DNA of 8,158 nt from Bacilli bacterium (GCA_016302935.1 JAEDMO010000039.1:1-8158); one strand, 5' to 3'; positions 1 through 6,199 are shown, numbered from the stretch's first letter. The notes: generated from the sequence alone by a model not told the origin. Program-made: numbers and translations.

Positions 1-83
1 CTATTAGATATTTTATTATTGCTATTTAGGAGATAGTTTTGTGAATTTAATACTCCATCTACATCTAAAAATATTATTTTCAT
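1..83 (-). CDS. HAD-like hydrolase, N-terminal fragment (runs off the window)
   Basis: Only the first 27 codons are inside the window. They read MKIIFLDVDGVLNSQNYLLN and onward, open to the edge. The D-x-D-G-V-L-N-S block (residues 7-14) is motif I of the haloacid dehalogenase superfamily: the first Asp is the nucleophile and the second the general acid in phosphoryl transfer. The DGVLNS form is typical of small HAD phosphatase-like proteins related to the HAD domain of RNA-repair 'Swiss Army knife' proteins; that subfamily link is inferred from this short stretch. The ATG overlaps the parE TGA stop as ATGA, so translation is probably coupled to parE. An AGAGG lies 13 nt upstream, rather far to act alone. 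The substrate is unknown and the other HAD motifs are outside the window. Confidence 0.8.
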   Translation of the reverse strand, partial: MKIIFLDVDGVLNSQNYLLNSNNKISN

Positions 84-1987
84 ATTTGATAGTTATCCTC
101 TAATGAGAATTCAACGTTTTCTTCTATCCATAGTTTTCTTGGTTCAACGGCATCTCCCATTAAAACACTTACTCTTTTTTCTGCTAAAGCTCCATCGGTA
201 ATACCCACTTTTATTAGATTTCTGGTAGCAGGGTCCATTGTTGTTTCCCATAATTGTGAGGCATTCATTTCCCCTAATCCTTTGTATCTTTGAATACTAT
301 AGCCGGTTTTGCCTTCAGTTAAGTTTTTTAATTCTTCATTAGTCCAAGCATATACTTCGCTTTTATTAGCAAATTTTACTTTGTATAGAGGTGGCATAGC
401 AATATATAATTTACCATTTTCTATTAGTGGTTTCATATAACGATAGAAGAATGTTAAAAGTAAACATTGAATATGTGCTCCATCATCATCAGCATCGGTC
501 ATTATGACTACTTTGTCGTAGTTGCACTCTTTAATGTCAAAACTACTTCCTACTCCAGCTCCAATTGTATAAATTAGGGTATTTATTTCTTCATTTTTTA
601 AGATGTCTTCCATTTTAGATTTTTCAGTATTGATAACTTTTCCTCTTAATGGTAATATAGCTTGGTATTTGCGGTCTCTTCCTTGTTTTGCAGAACCTCC
701 TGCCGAATCACCTTCTACTATAAATATTTCATTTTTGGTTTTATCTTTGCTTTGGGCAGGGGTTAGTTTTCCACTTAGTATTCTTTCTATTTTGTTTTTA
801 TCTTTACCCTTTCTAGTTTCTTCTCTGGCTTTACGCGCTGCTTCTCTAGCTTCTTTGCCCTTTAGAGCTTTTTCAATTATTTTTGTGGATATTACTTTGT
901 TTTCTTCAAGAAAGAATTTTAATTTTTCAGAAGTTACATTTTCAACAATGCTTCTTGCTTGAGGAGTTCCTAATTTTGATTTTGTTTGGCCTTCAAATTG
1001 AAGAAGATTTTCAGGTATTTGAACGCTGATGATTGCTGTTAGTCCTTCTCTAACATCACTTCCTTCAAAATTTTTATCTTTGTTTTTTATGATGTTGTTT
1101 TCTTTGGCGTAATCGTTCAATACTTTAGTAATAGCTGATTTGAAACCAACTTCGTGAGTTCCTCCGTCACTTGTTTTAACGTTATTAACAAAGCTTATAA
1201 TGTTTTCTGAGTAACTATCAGTATATTGTAAGGCAACTTCAACATTAATATTTTCTTTGGTTGAGTTAAAACATAGGGTTTTATGGAGAGGATTTTTTTC
1301 TTCATTAAGGTATTCGACAAAAGCCTCTAGACCATTTGAATATTGATATTTTTCGCTTCTATTTTCTTGTTCATCTAATATTTCTATGCAAAGATTGTTG
1401 ATTAAAAAGGCACATTCTTGCATTCTTTCACATATGGTTGAAAAACTAAACGTAGTGATTGGAAAAATAGTAGGATCTGGCAAAAAATGAACTGTGGTTC
1501 CTGTTTTATTGGTAGTTCCTATTTTTTTTAATGGGATTTCTACTTTTCCACCGTTTGTAAACTTTATATAATATTCTGCTCCATCTCTTCTTGTGGTGAC
1601 TTCCATATAACTACTTAATGCGTTTACTACGGATGCACCAACACCATGTAATCCACCGGATACTTTGTACCCCCCATCTGAGAATTTTCCCCCAGCATGT
1701 AAGACTGTGTAAATAACTTCTGGTGTGCTTTTGCCTGAAGAGTGCATTCCAGTTGGTATACCTCTTCCTTTATCGGTTACACTTATGCTTCCATCTTTAT
1801 GCATTGTTATTTTGATACTGTTCCCATAACCATTTATCGCTTCATCGACAGCATTATCTACTATTTCCCACACTAGGTGATGTAATCCTCTTTTGTCAGT
1901 TGATCCAATATACATTCCGGGTCTTTTCCTTACGGCTTCTAAGCCCTCTAATATTTTTATAGAATTTTCGTCGTATTTGGCTGCCAT
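80..1987 (-). CDS. parE: DNA topoisomerase IV subunit B (ParE)
   Basis: ATPase subunit of topoisomerase IV, which with ParC decatenates daughter chromosomes. The product is 635 aa, normal for ParE. GHKL ATPase region: E41-I-V-D-N45, TDKGRGIP (71-78), GGLHGVG (111-117) and the QTKSKLG loop (334-340). TOPRIM region: EGDSAGGSAKQGRDR (425-439) and TDADDDGAH (497-505). The C-terminal motifs QRYKGLGEMN (566-575) and EPRKLWIEENV (615-625) are present. ParE rather than GyrB is chosen because TDADDDGAH is followed by IQ instead of the usual GyrB IR, and because the LSGKLTPAQS and LPLRGKVINTEK blocks look ParE-like. The start MAAKYDENS is preferred over an in-frame ATG 24 codons upstream, because that one lies in the previous gene's terminator and upstream of the promoter. 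AAAGAGTG precedes the chosen ATG. parC is not next: a HAD gene follows with an ATGA overlap. Confidence 0.95.
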   Translation of the reverse strand: MAAKYDENSIKILEGLEAVRKRPGMYIGSTDKRGLHHLVWEIVDNAVDEAINGYGNSIKITMHKDGSISVTDKGRGIPTGMHSSGKSTPEVIYTVLHAGGKFSDGGYKVSGGLHGVGASVVNALSSYMEVTTRRDGAEYYIKFTNGGKVEIPLKKIGTTNKTGTTVHFLPDPTIFPITTFSFSTICERMQECAFLINNLCIEILDEQENRSEKYQYSNGLEAFVEYLNEEKNPLHKTLCFNSTKENINVEVALQYTDSYSENIISFVNNVKTSDGGTHEVGFKSAITKVLNDYAKENNIIKNKDKNFEGSDVREGLTAIISVQIPENLLQFEGQTKSKLGTPQARSIVENVTSEKLKFFLEENKVISTKIIEKALKGKEAREAARKAREETRKGKDKNKIERILSGKLTPAQSKDKTKNEIFIVEGDSAGGSAKQGRDRKYQAILPLRGKVINTEKSKMEDILKNEEINTLIYTIGAGVGSSFDIKECNYDKVVIMTDADDDGAHIQCLLLTFFYRYMKPLIENGKLYIAMPPLYKVKFANKSEVYAWTNEELKNLTEGKTGYSIQRYKGLGEMNASQLWETTMDPATRNLIKVGITDGALAEKRVSVLMGDAVEPRKLWIEENVEFSLEDNYQI

Positions 1988-2017
1988 AATATCACTCTTT
2001 CTTATTTTTCTATTATA

Positions 2018-2046
2018 ATTATAGCAAAAAATTAAAAAACAAGCAA
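2018..2046 (-). promoter_or_regulatory. Sigma-A-type promoter of parE
   Basis: On the minus strand: TTGCTT (2046-2041), a 17-nt spacer, then TATAAT (2023-2018). TG-C directly precedes the -10, giving an extended -10. A second TATAAT follows at once (2017-2012). The -35 box lies in the 3' arm of the pilin terminator hairpin. The leader to the parE ATG would be about 20 nt. Confidence 0.7.
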
Positions 2047-2056
2047 TAATGCTTGT
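2034..2056 (-). terminator. Intrinsic terminator after the pilin-like gene
   Basis: Minus-strand stem ACAAGCA / TGCTTGT (7 bp, loop TTAT; 2056-2039) runs directly into a T tract (2039-2034), then AA and six more T. It starts 17 nt after the pilin stop codon. The downstream arm overlaps the parE -35 box. Confidence 0.8.
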
Positions 2057-2072
2057 CACTAATCATTTAGGG

Positions 2073-2468
2073 TTATTGTAAAGTAAAAGTGGATGAAAAT
2101 GTTTTATTTTCACAATTATAAGTAATAGTTACTGTTTTATCTAAATTTATATTTTCCTTTGTTACTGGATTTTTTATAACTTTTACGTTATTTTCTTCAG
2201 TGCCTTTTATATAATCATTTTCTAGTAGATATTTTAGTGTAACGGTAATGGTGTTTTTATTATCGCTGCAGTTTATACCTAATTGCCATTTATTTTCTTT
2301 AGCATAGTTTAAGGCGGATGTTTCTATACTTTCAATAAAATTATTGATAGAATTTTCGTTTTGTTTTTCAATTAAGGTATTGACTGTTGGTATTAATATT
2401 AAACTGATTATTGCTATTATTGAGAGGGTTATTATTACTTCTATTAATGTGAAACCTTTATTATTCAT
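2073..2468 (-). CDS. Type IV pilin-like / pseudopilin protein
   Basis: 131-aa protein with a class III prepilin signal: leader MNNKG, then F6-T-L-I-E10. Cleavage is expected between G5 and F6, and Glu sits at mature position 5 as in type IV pilins and ComGC/T2SS-type pseudopilins. Hydrophobic helix about residues 7-30. The soluble part (31-131) has exactly two cysteines, C67 and C119, which could form a disulfide closing a C-terminal loop. It also has an LKYLLENDYIKG...NPVT stretch of the kind seen in Firmicute pseudopilins. An inner-membrane prepilin peptidase and a pilus ATPase would be needed; neither is in the window. The gene has its own promoter, AGGTGAT before the ATG, and terminators on both sides, so it is probably monocistronic. 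Its role (fibre, DNA uptake, secretion or adhesion) is not known. Confidence 0.85.
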   Translation of the reverse strand: MNNKGFTLIEVIITLSIIAIISLILIPTVNTLIEKQNENSINNFIESIETSALNYAKENKWQLGINCSDNKNTITVTLKYLLENDYIKGTEENNVKVIKNPVTKENINLDKTVTITYNCENKTFSSTFTLQ

Positions 2469-2484
2469 CTTATCACCTATTTTA

Positions 2485-2513
2485 ATTATATTAATCTTAT
2501 TAATTTAAGTCAA
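2485..2513 (-). promoter_or_regulatory. Sigma-A-type promoter of the pilin-like gene
   Basis: TTGACT (2513-2508), a spacer of exactly 17 nt, then TATAAT (2490-2485) on the minus strand. That is close to consensus (5/6 and 6/6). The predicted start is about 10 nt before the pilin ATG, giving a very short leader that still contains AGGTGAT as the ribosome binding site. Confidence 0.82.
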
Positions 2514-2514
2514 G

Positions 2515-2541
2515 AAAAAAAGAAAGTTATTTGCTTTCTTT
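2515..2541 (-). terminator. Terminator at the end of the envelope operon
   Basis: Minus-strand stem AAAGAAAG (2541-2534) / CTTTCTTT (2526-2519) with a 7-nt loop, followed by a T tract to 2515. The 5' arm is inside the last ytxH-like codons and the TAA stop lies at the end of the loop. The stem is perfect but has only two G:C pairs, so it may be leaky. The next promoter's -35 box begins one base beyond the T tract. Confidence 0.6.
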
Positions 2542-2967
2542 GTTATTTTTAGCTTTCTTAGGTTCTTCTTTTTCTAATTTGGCTAGCACTTCTTTAATGA
2601 CAACCACTGTTTTTTCTTTTACCTCTTTGGCTACGTTTTCTAAAATTGGTGTACCTTTTTCTTTGGCTAGTTTTAAAAGTTCTTCACTTTTATTTTTTAA
2701 TACTTCACCTTTTTCTTTAGCTATAGCTAAAACTTTTTCTTTATCTAAATCTTCTATTTCTTGTTTTATTTCATCTACTTTTTCTTGAAATGTTATTTTT
2801 AATTCTTCAACATCTACTTCTTTTGCTTTACACCATAGTTCATCCAATTTTAGTTTTAATTCTTTTCTTGTTTCACTGCCTTTTTTAGGAGCAAATAAAA
2901 TTCCTAGTCCTGCTCCAATGGCTCCTCCAATAAGGAATTTTCCAAATCCATTTTTCTTTTTACTCAT
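2527..2967 (-). CDS. YtxH-like protein (general-stress-type small membrane/coiled-coil protein)
   Basis: 146 aa from MSKKKNGFGK. Residues 7-37 hold the YtxH signature: a Gly-rich hydrophobic segment (GGAIGAGLGILFAP, 14-27) followed by K-K-G-S-E-T-R-K-E-L. The segment is short, so it may be a tight TM hairpin or an envelope-associated helix. The rest (about 38-133) is highly charged, Lys/Glu-rich and predicted coiled coil, with an approximate internal repeat around LAIAKEKG (80-87) and LKLAKEKG (98-105). The C-terminus is lysine-rich. An ATG two codons upstream exists, but the AAGGA at 2980-2976 is 8 nt from the chosen ATG and only 2 nt from the other. The gene overlaps the YtxG-like stop by 8 nt, so it is translationally coupled. 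In Bacillus, ytxG-ytxH is a stress-induced pair of unclear function; the assignment here is by domain and context. Confidence 0.82.
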   Translation of the reverse strand: MSKKKNGFGKFLIGGAIGAGLGILFAPKKGSETRKELKLKLDELWCKAKEVDVEELKITFQEKVDEIKQEIEDLDKEKVLAIAKEKGEVLKNKSEELLKLAKEKGTPILENVAKEVKEKTVVVIKEVLAKLEKEEPKKAKNNKESK

Positions 2968-3256
2968 CTTCATCTTCCTTTCTTACCTCTTTTTTCTTTT
3001 TGGTAAATACTTTTTTTATTAAGTAACTAATGCCATCAACTAATTTATCGCTTAATACAGTTAATTTATCAGTAGTGTAATCAATGACATTGAAAAGACC
3101 ATTTAATTTGGTTACTTTCCCATTAATATCATCGACAACTGTTTCTATTTTATTCATAGTTATTATTAACTTTACACCTAATATTATTAATACTATTAAC
3201 AAAATAGAACCTAGTATATAAAGAATCATTGGTAATATTGTTTCTAATCCATTCAT
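2960..3256 (-). CDS. YtxG/DUF948-like small membrane protein
   Basis: 98 aa with one clear transmembrane helix (about residues 9-34, almost all I/L/V/G), then a heptad-like region (36-83) and a very basic/acidic tail (KKKKEVRKEDEDE). The N-terminal TM plus the M-N-K-I-E-T-V-V-D-D-I-N-G stretch resembles DUF948 (YtxG) proteins, in which a TM anchor is followed by a helix that contacts itself or partners. Position directly upstream of a YtxH-domain gene supports this. The ATG has a good AAGGAG 7 nt upstream, and this RBS spans the stop codon of the preceding gene, whose end is only 4 nt away. It is the third gene of a four-gene operon. Molecular function is not established. It could instead be an unrelated one-TM protein, since the family call rests on a short region. 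Confidence 0.65.
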   Translation of the reverse strand: MNGLETILPMILYILGSILLIVLIILGVKLIITMNKIETVVDDINGKVTKLNGLFNVIDYTTDKLTVLSDKLVDGISYLIKKVFTKKKKEVRKEDEDE

Positions 3257-3260
3257 ATTA

Positions 3261-4247
3261 TTACTCCTTTTTATCGGCTTCTGCGTACATCGAATCTATT
3301 AAGTTGAATAAATCGTCAGTAAGTTCAAGGTCGTCTAGTTTATTTTTTTCGCTTCTTTTAGGAAGCTCTTTTGTTTCAATCTTTTCTGCAACTGGATCCA
3401 TATTATTATAATTAACAATTTCTAAATCATTATAAGTATTTTCTTCTACTAATGGTGGAATTTCTTCATTATTTGGAAAATCATCATCTAGAATATTATC
3501 AAATTGTTTTTTTTCTTCTTTGATTGTTTCTACTTTTACCGGTTTTATTTCGGTGATGGTTTCTGATTTAGTATATGATACTCCAAAGTCACAGTAGTTT
3601 TCTTCTTCTTTGACTTCCTCTTTCTTGTCTACCATAATATCGTTTAGTAAACCATCTTTTCTGTATGAAGCTAGTTTAGCTTTAGATTCTTTTAATAATT
3701 CACAATCTTCACATAATAGATTTTCTTTTATATCTTCTGTTAAATCACCAAATGCTTTTTTTCTGACAGAATCAAAATCTAATTTTTGTGATGGTCTATG
3801 TAAATCATAGATACGTTCATCTTTTTCTATTACTTCTTCTTTTTTGTAATTTTTATCTAAAATACCATATACTGGCGAAATAATTGGAGTGCATCTAAAT
3901 TTTGGGGGTTTTGCTTCTTCTTGATTTTTTGAATATATCTTTTTGGTGTTTTCTATTTCCTGTTCCCTTACTTTAGTTACAATATTTTTAGAACTTCTAG
4001 TAGCTTTAAAGTCCTCATCAGTAAATTCTACTGGAAAGTTAAATTTGGTTTTAGTTTGTACTAGAGTTCTGTCGCTTACTATTTCTTTATCTTTAATTAC
4101 TTCTTTATTTAATTCTGTTTTTTCAATAGAATCCATCATTACTTGGGGTAATTTTGGTTCTTGTTTTTTGGGTTCTTCTATCTCTTTTTCTTCTTCAATC
4201 AATTCTTCATCTGTGAATAAGTTTTTAAATTTATCTAATAATCCCAT
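3261..4247 (-). CDS. Acidic, mostly disordered protein with SepF-like amphipathic N-terminus and TPIISPVYG motif
   Basis: 328 aa, not recognised as a named protein. The start MGLLDKFKNLF is an amphipathic helix like the membrane-targeting N-termini of SepF-type division proteins, then an acidic run (12-25). Most of the remainder is rich in Lys/Glu/Asp and probably unstructured. Three ordered-looking islands stand out: FRCTPIISPVYGILDKNY (117-134), DSVRKKAFGDLTEDIKENLLC (159-179) followed by a C179-x-x-C182 pair, and a C-terminal helix LDDLELTDDLFNLIDSMY (304-321). The ATG is chosen over a GTG three codons upstream because GGGAG (4260-4256) lies 8 nt before the ATG. It follows the lipoprotein gene by 17 nt and is 4 nt before the YtxG-like gene. 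A membrane-associated scaffold in envelope or division biology is inference. No catalytic motif is visible. Confidence 0.75.
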   Translation of the reverse strand: MGLLDKFKNLFTDEELIEEEKEIEEPKKQEPKLPQVMMDSIEKTELNKEVIKDKEIVSDRTLVQTKTKFNFPVEFTDEDFKATRSSKNIVTKVREQEIENTKKIYSKNQEEAKPPKFRCTPIISPVYGILDKNYKKEEVIEKDERIYDLHRPSQKLDFDSVRKKAFGDLTEDIKENLLCEDCELLKESKAKLASYRKDGLLNDIMVDKKEEVKEEENYCDFGVSYTKSETITEIKPVKVETIKEEKKQFDNILDDDFPNNEEIPPLVEENTYNDLEIVNYNNMDPVAEKIETKELPKRSEKNKLDDLELTDDLFNLIDSMYAEADKKE

Positions 4248-4264
4248 TTGGTACACTCCCTTTA

Positions 4265-4930
4265 TTAATCGTTTAAATTATTTATACTTTTTTCATCCGG
4301 TAGTTCGTATTGGTAGTCTTCTTCATATTTGTTATATTCTTCTAATATTTCTAAGATATTTATATTGCTGTTATCAGGTTTAATGAGGCTGTAGGTTTTT
4401 TCAATGCTAGAAAAATAATTATTATTAATCAATTTATCGATAACGTGATCGTTATAATCGATACTAGATAAGATAGAAAGCGAATATGATACAATTTTAT
4501 TTAAATTTTCTATATCTGTGTATGTTTGAATTTTAGCATAGTTATATTCTGCTTCTACAAAGTATAGTTTATCATCCTTAGTTATTCTTAAATAACCATT
4601 TATAGAATTATTATCTAAGTATGTATAATAATAACAATTCTCGCAGATTAATGGATAATCATTATTGGTTTTATAATAGTAGCTAACAATATCTACATAT
4701 AGATACATATAGGTATTATTAACAACTAATTTTTGATTAAATTCACTATCACTAATTAAATTAACACCTTGGGGTAAATAATATTTATATCCCGTAGATG
4801 TGCGGTTATATAGATGACTATTAGTTTTGATAATATTGTTGGCAACTTCGTTATAGTCGGCTTCATTTCTAATAGATACACATCCAGATAGTAAAAATAA
4901 TAACAGTAATATTGTTATGTATTTTTTCAT
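4265..4930 (-). CDS. Predicted lipoprotein of unknown function
   Basis: 221 aa with a classic lipoprotein signal peptide: MKKY, a hydrophobic core ITILLLLFLL (5-14), and lipobox L-S-G-C17. Cleavage before C17 and lipid attachment would place it on the outer face of the cytoplasmic membrane. The mature part is Asn/Tyr-rich with alternating hydrophobic strands (roughly 45-135), suggesting a beta-rich fold, then a helical C-terminus (140-205) ending in an acidic tail. A second cysteine pair, C96-E-N-C99, could form a disulfide or bind metal. No known catalytic motif was recognised. It is the first gene of the operon that continues with the acidic scaffold-like protein and the YtxG/YtxH pair, with two promoters upstream. 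AGGCGG lies just before the ATG. Co-transcription suggests an extracytoplasmic partner for the other envelope proteins; this is inference. Confidence 0.85.
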   Translation of the reverse strand: MKKYITILLLLFLLSGCVSIRNEADYNEVANNIIKTNSHLYNRTSTGYKYYLPQGVNLISDSEFNQKLVVNNTYMYLYVDIVSYYYKTNNDYPLICENCYYYTYLDNNSINGYLRITKDDKLYFVEAEYNYAKIQTYTDIENLNKIVSYSLSILSSIDYNDHVIDKLINNNYFSSIEKTYSLIKPDNSNINILEILEEYNKYEEDYQYELPDEKSINNLND

Positions 4931-4950
4931 ACATCCGCCTACTTTTCTAT

Positions 4951-4959
4951 ATTATATCA
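4951..4959 (-). promoter_or_regulatory. Proximal promoter of the lipoprotein operon (extended -10)
   Basis: TGATATAAT on the minus strand (4959-4951) is an extended -10 (TG-n-TATAAT). The position 17 nt upstream holds only TTTATT (4979-4974), a weak -35. Two T7/A7 tracts at 4983-4989 and 4993-4999, one helical turn apart, sit at about -39 to -55, where an UP element would act. Confidence 0.6.
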
Positions 4960-5008
4960 AAAAAAATTATTTTAATAAATAGTTTTTTTGACTTTTTTTA
5001 TTTGTTTA

Positions 5009-5037
5009 ATTATAACACGAATTAAAAAAGTTGTAAA
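5009..5037 (-). promoter_or_regulatory. Distal promoter of the lipoprotein operon
   Basis: TTTACA (5037-5032), a 17-nt spacer, then TATAAT (5014-5009), with TGT before the -10 so it is also an extended -10. It would give a leader of about 70 nt ahead of the lipoprotein ATG. The same TTTACA-17-TGTTATAAT layout is found upstream of the pyrophosphatase gene. Confidence 0.75.
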
Positions 5038-5053
5038 TATATTAAAAAGGCGA

Positions 5054-6154
5054 TTATTTGTTTAAGTCTTTTAATTCTTCTTTAACGAAATAACCGTCTT
5101 TTCTAATTAGTTCATCATCAAAATAGATTTCACTACCACCGTATTCGCTTCTTCCTATTGCTACTAAATCCCAATGAATACTAGAAATGTTTCCATTATC
5201 AGCATCATGATAACATCTGCCTGGTGTTAAGTGAATACTACCAAATATTTTTTCATCATATAATATATCTCCCATGGGATATAGTATTTTGGGATTTACT
5301 CCTAATGAAAATTCACCAATATATCTTGAACCTTCGTCGGTTGAAAATATTTTGTTTAGCTCTTCTTCATCTCCATCACAAGTAGCATTTTGGATTTGTC
5401 CATCTTTGAATGTTAATTTTATGTTTCTATATATATTACCTTGGTATGGAGAGGGGGTGTTATAAGTTATGTAACCGTTAACACTTTCTTTTATGGGAGC
5501 GGTGAATATTTCACCATCAGGGATGTTTGATTCTCCAGCACATATTACAGCAGGCATTCCTTTTATTGAAAATGTTAAATCAGTCCCCTTACCTATAATT
5601 CTTACTTTGTCAGTTTTTTCCATTAGTTCTTTTAATGGAAGAAGACTTTTATACATTTTTGGATAGTCTTCGGTCATTGCATCTAGGGCATAATCAATGA
5701 AATTAGGGGTGGTCATTTTAGCCTTATGAGCATCTAATGATGATGGGAAGTTTAGTAAAACCCATTTTCTTTGATTTATTCTAACGTTATCTATCTCTAG
5801 AGTACTACTTCCTAATTTTTTATACATTTCTTTGTTGAAATTCTTACCTTCATAATCATTTACATTACATCTAATATTGATAAAACTATCATAATTATCC
5901 ACTTCAAATTTTTTTCCTTTGACGATTGTATCAATAGTTTCTTCATTTAAATTTTCATATATTAAACTATTTAGTTCTTCATCGACAATTTTAACAGTTG
6001 GTACTCCACCGTTTGCATATATTTTTTCGATGAGGTGTTTTACTAGATTTTTGGGGTTCATTGTTTCCATCATAATTAAGACACGTTCGTCTTTTTCTAC
6101 TTTTAATGAGTAATTTACAATTATATCAGCAAGTTTAGCAATTTTATTTTCCAT
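5054..6154 (-). CDS. M29-family metalloaminopeptidase (AmpS/PepS/ApT type)
   Basis: 366 aa, somewhat short for the family (about 400). M29 enzymes are cytoplasmic, dimeric, two-metal aminopeptidases that release N-terminal residues during peptide turnover. The family's metal-ligand blocks are in order: N-I-P-D-G-E215-I-F-T-A-P, E281-F-S-L-G-V-N, G-S-I-H308-L, and I-H327-W-D329-L. In known members the two Glu, two His and Asp coordinate the metal pair, so the site looks complete. The block D-N-V-R-I-N-Q-R-K-W (122-131) precedes a linker. The start MENKIAKLADIIVNYSL is preferred over an ATG 21 codons upstream, because it matches the usual M29 N-terminus and has AAAGGA upstream, while the upstream one lies inside the divergent small gene. 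No clear terminator follows, so some read-through into the lipoprotein operon is possible. Substrate preference is unknown. Confidence 0.9.
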   Translation of the reverse strand: MENKIAKLADIIVNYSLKVEKDERVLIMMETMNPKNLVKHLIEKIYANGGVPTVKIVDEELNSLIYENLNEETIDTIVKGKKFEVDNYDSFINIRCNVNDYEGKNFNKEMYKKLGSSTLEIDNVRINQRKWVLLNFPSSLDAHKAKMTTPNFIDYALDAMTEDYPKMYKSLLPLKELMEKTDKVRIIGKGTDLTFSIKGMPAVICAGESNIPDGEIFTAPIKESVNGYITYNTPSPYQGNIYRNIKLTFKDGQIQNATCDGDEEELNKIFSTDEGSRYIGEFSLGVNPKILYPMGDILYDEKIFGSIHLTPGRCYHDADNGNISSIHWDLVAIGRSEYGGSEIYFDDELIRKDGYFVKEELKDLNK

Positions 6155-6193
6155 TTTTATCACGTCCTTTAGGTTTTCTATATATAATATGGT

Positions 6194-6199
6194 AGGAGG
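6194..6199 (+). promoter_or_regulatory. Ribosome binding site that fixes the start of the 64-aa gene
   Basis: A perfect AGGAGG lies 10 nt before the ATG at 6210. An earlier in-frame ATG at 6189 would place this motif inside the coding region and has no ribosome binding site of its own, so 6210 is the likely start. Confidence 0.75.

Noticed and set aside
80..82. Code 4 (TGA as tryptophan), as in some wall-less relatives
   Set aside because: TGA ends parE at the normal length within an ATGA junction, and tryptophans in the genes are encoded by TGG.
1988..2059. In-frame upstream ATG extending parE by 24 codons
   Set aside because: The extension crosses the parE promoter and the pilin terminator, has no ribosome binding site, and does not resemble a ParE N-terminus.
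4248..4256. GTG start three codons upstream of the acidic protein's ATG
   Set aside because: It overlaps the GGGAG ribosome binding site, which is well spaced for the ATG at 4247.
3943..4383. Plus-strand ORF of 146 codons and several other plus-strand ORFs opposite the minus-strand genes
   Set aside because: They are Ser/Phe/Leu-rich antisense shadows of Lys/Glu-rich genes, with no ribosome binding sites or recognisable domains, and they cross gene boundaries.
4998..5065. 12-bp direct repeat TTATTTGTTTAA at 4998-5009 and 5054-5065
   Set aside because: It is short and A/T-only apart from one G, one copy covers the M29 stop codon, and it is expected by chance in such AT-rich DNA. There is no sign of mobility.
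5020..5085. Possible terminator after the M29 gene (ATTAAAAG with CTTTTTAAT)
   Set aside because: The stem is AT-rich, bulged, and has a loop of about 18 nt; too weak to call.
6183..6188. TATAAT as the promoter of the 64-aa gene
   Set aside because: It has no matching -35 box, and the start would fall inside the Shine-Dalgarno sequence. The true promoter may lie further upstream, but no convincing one was seen.
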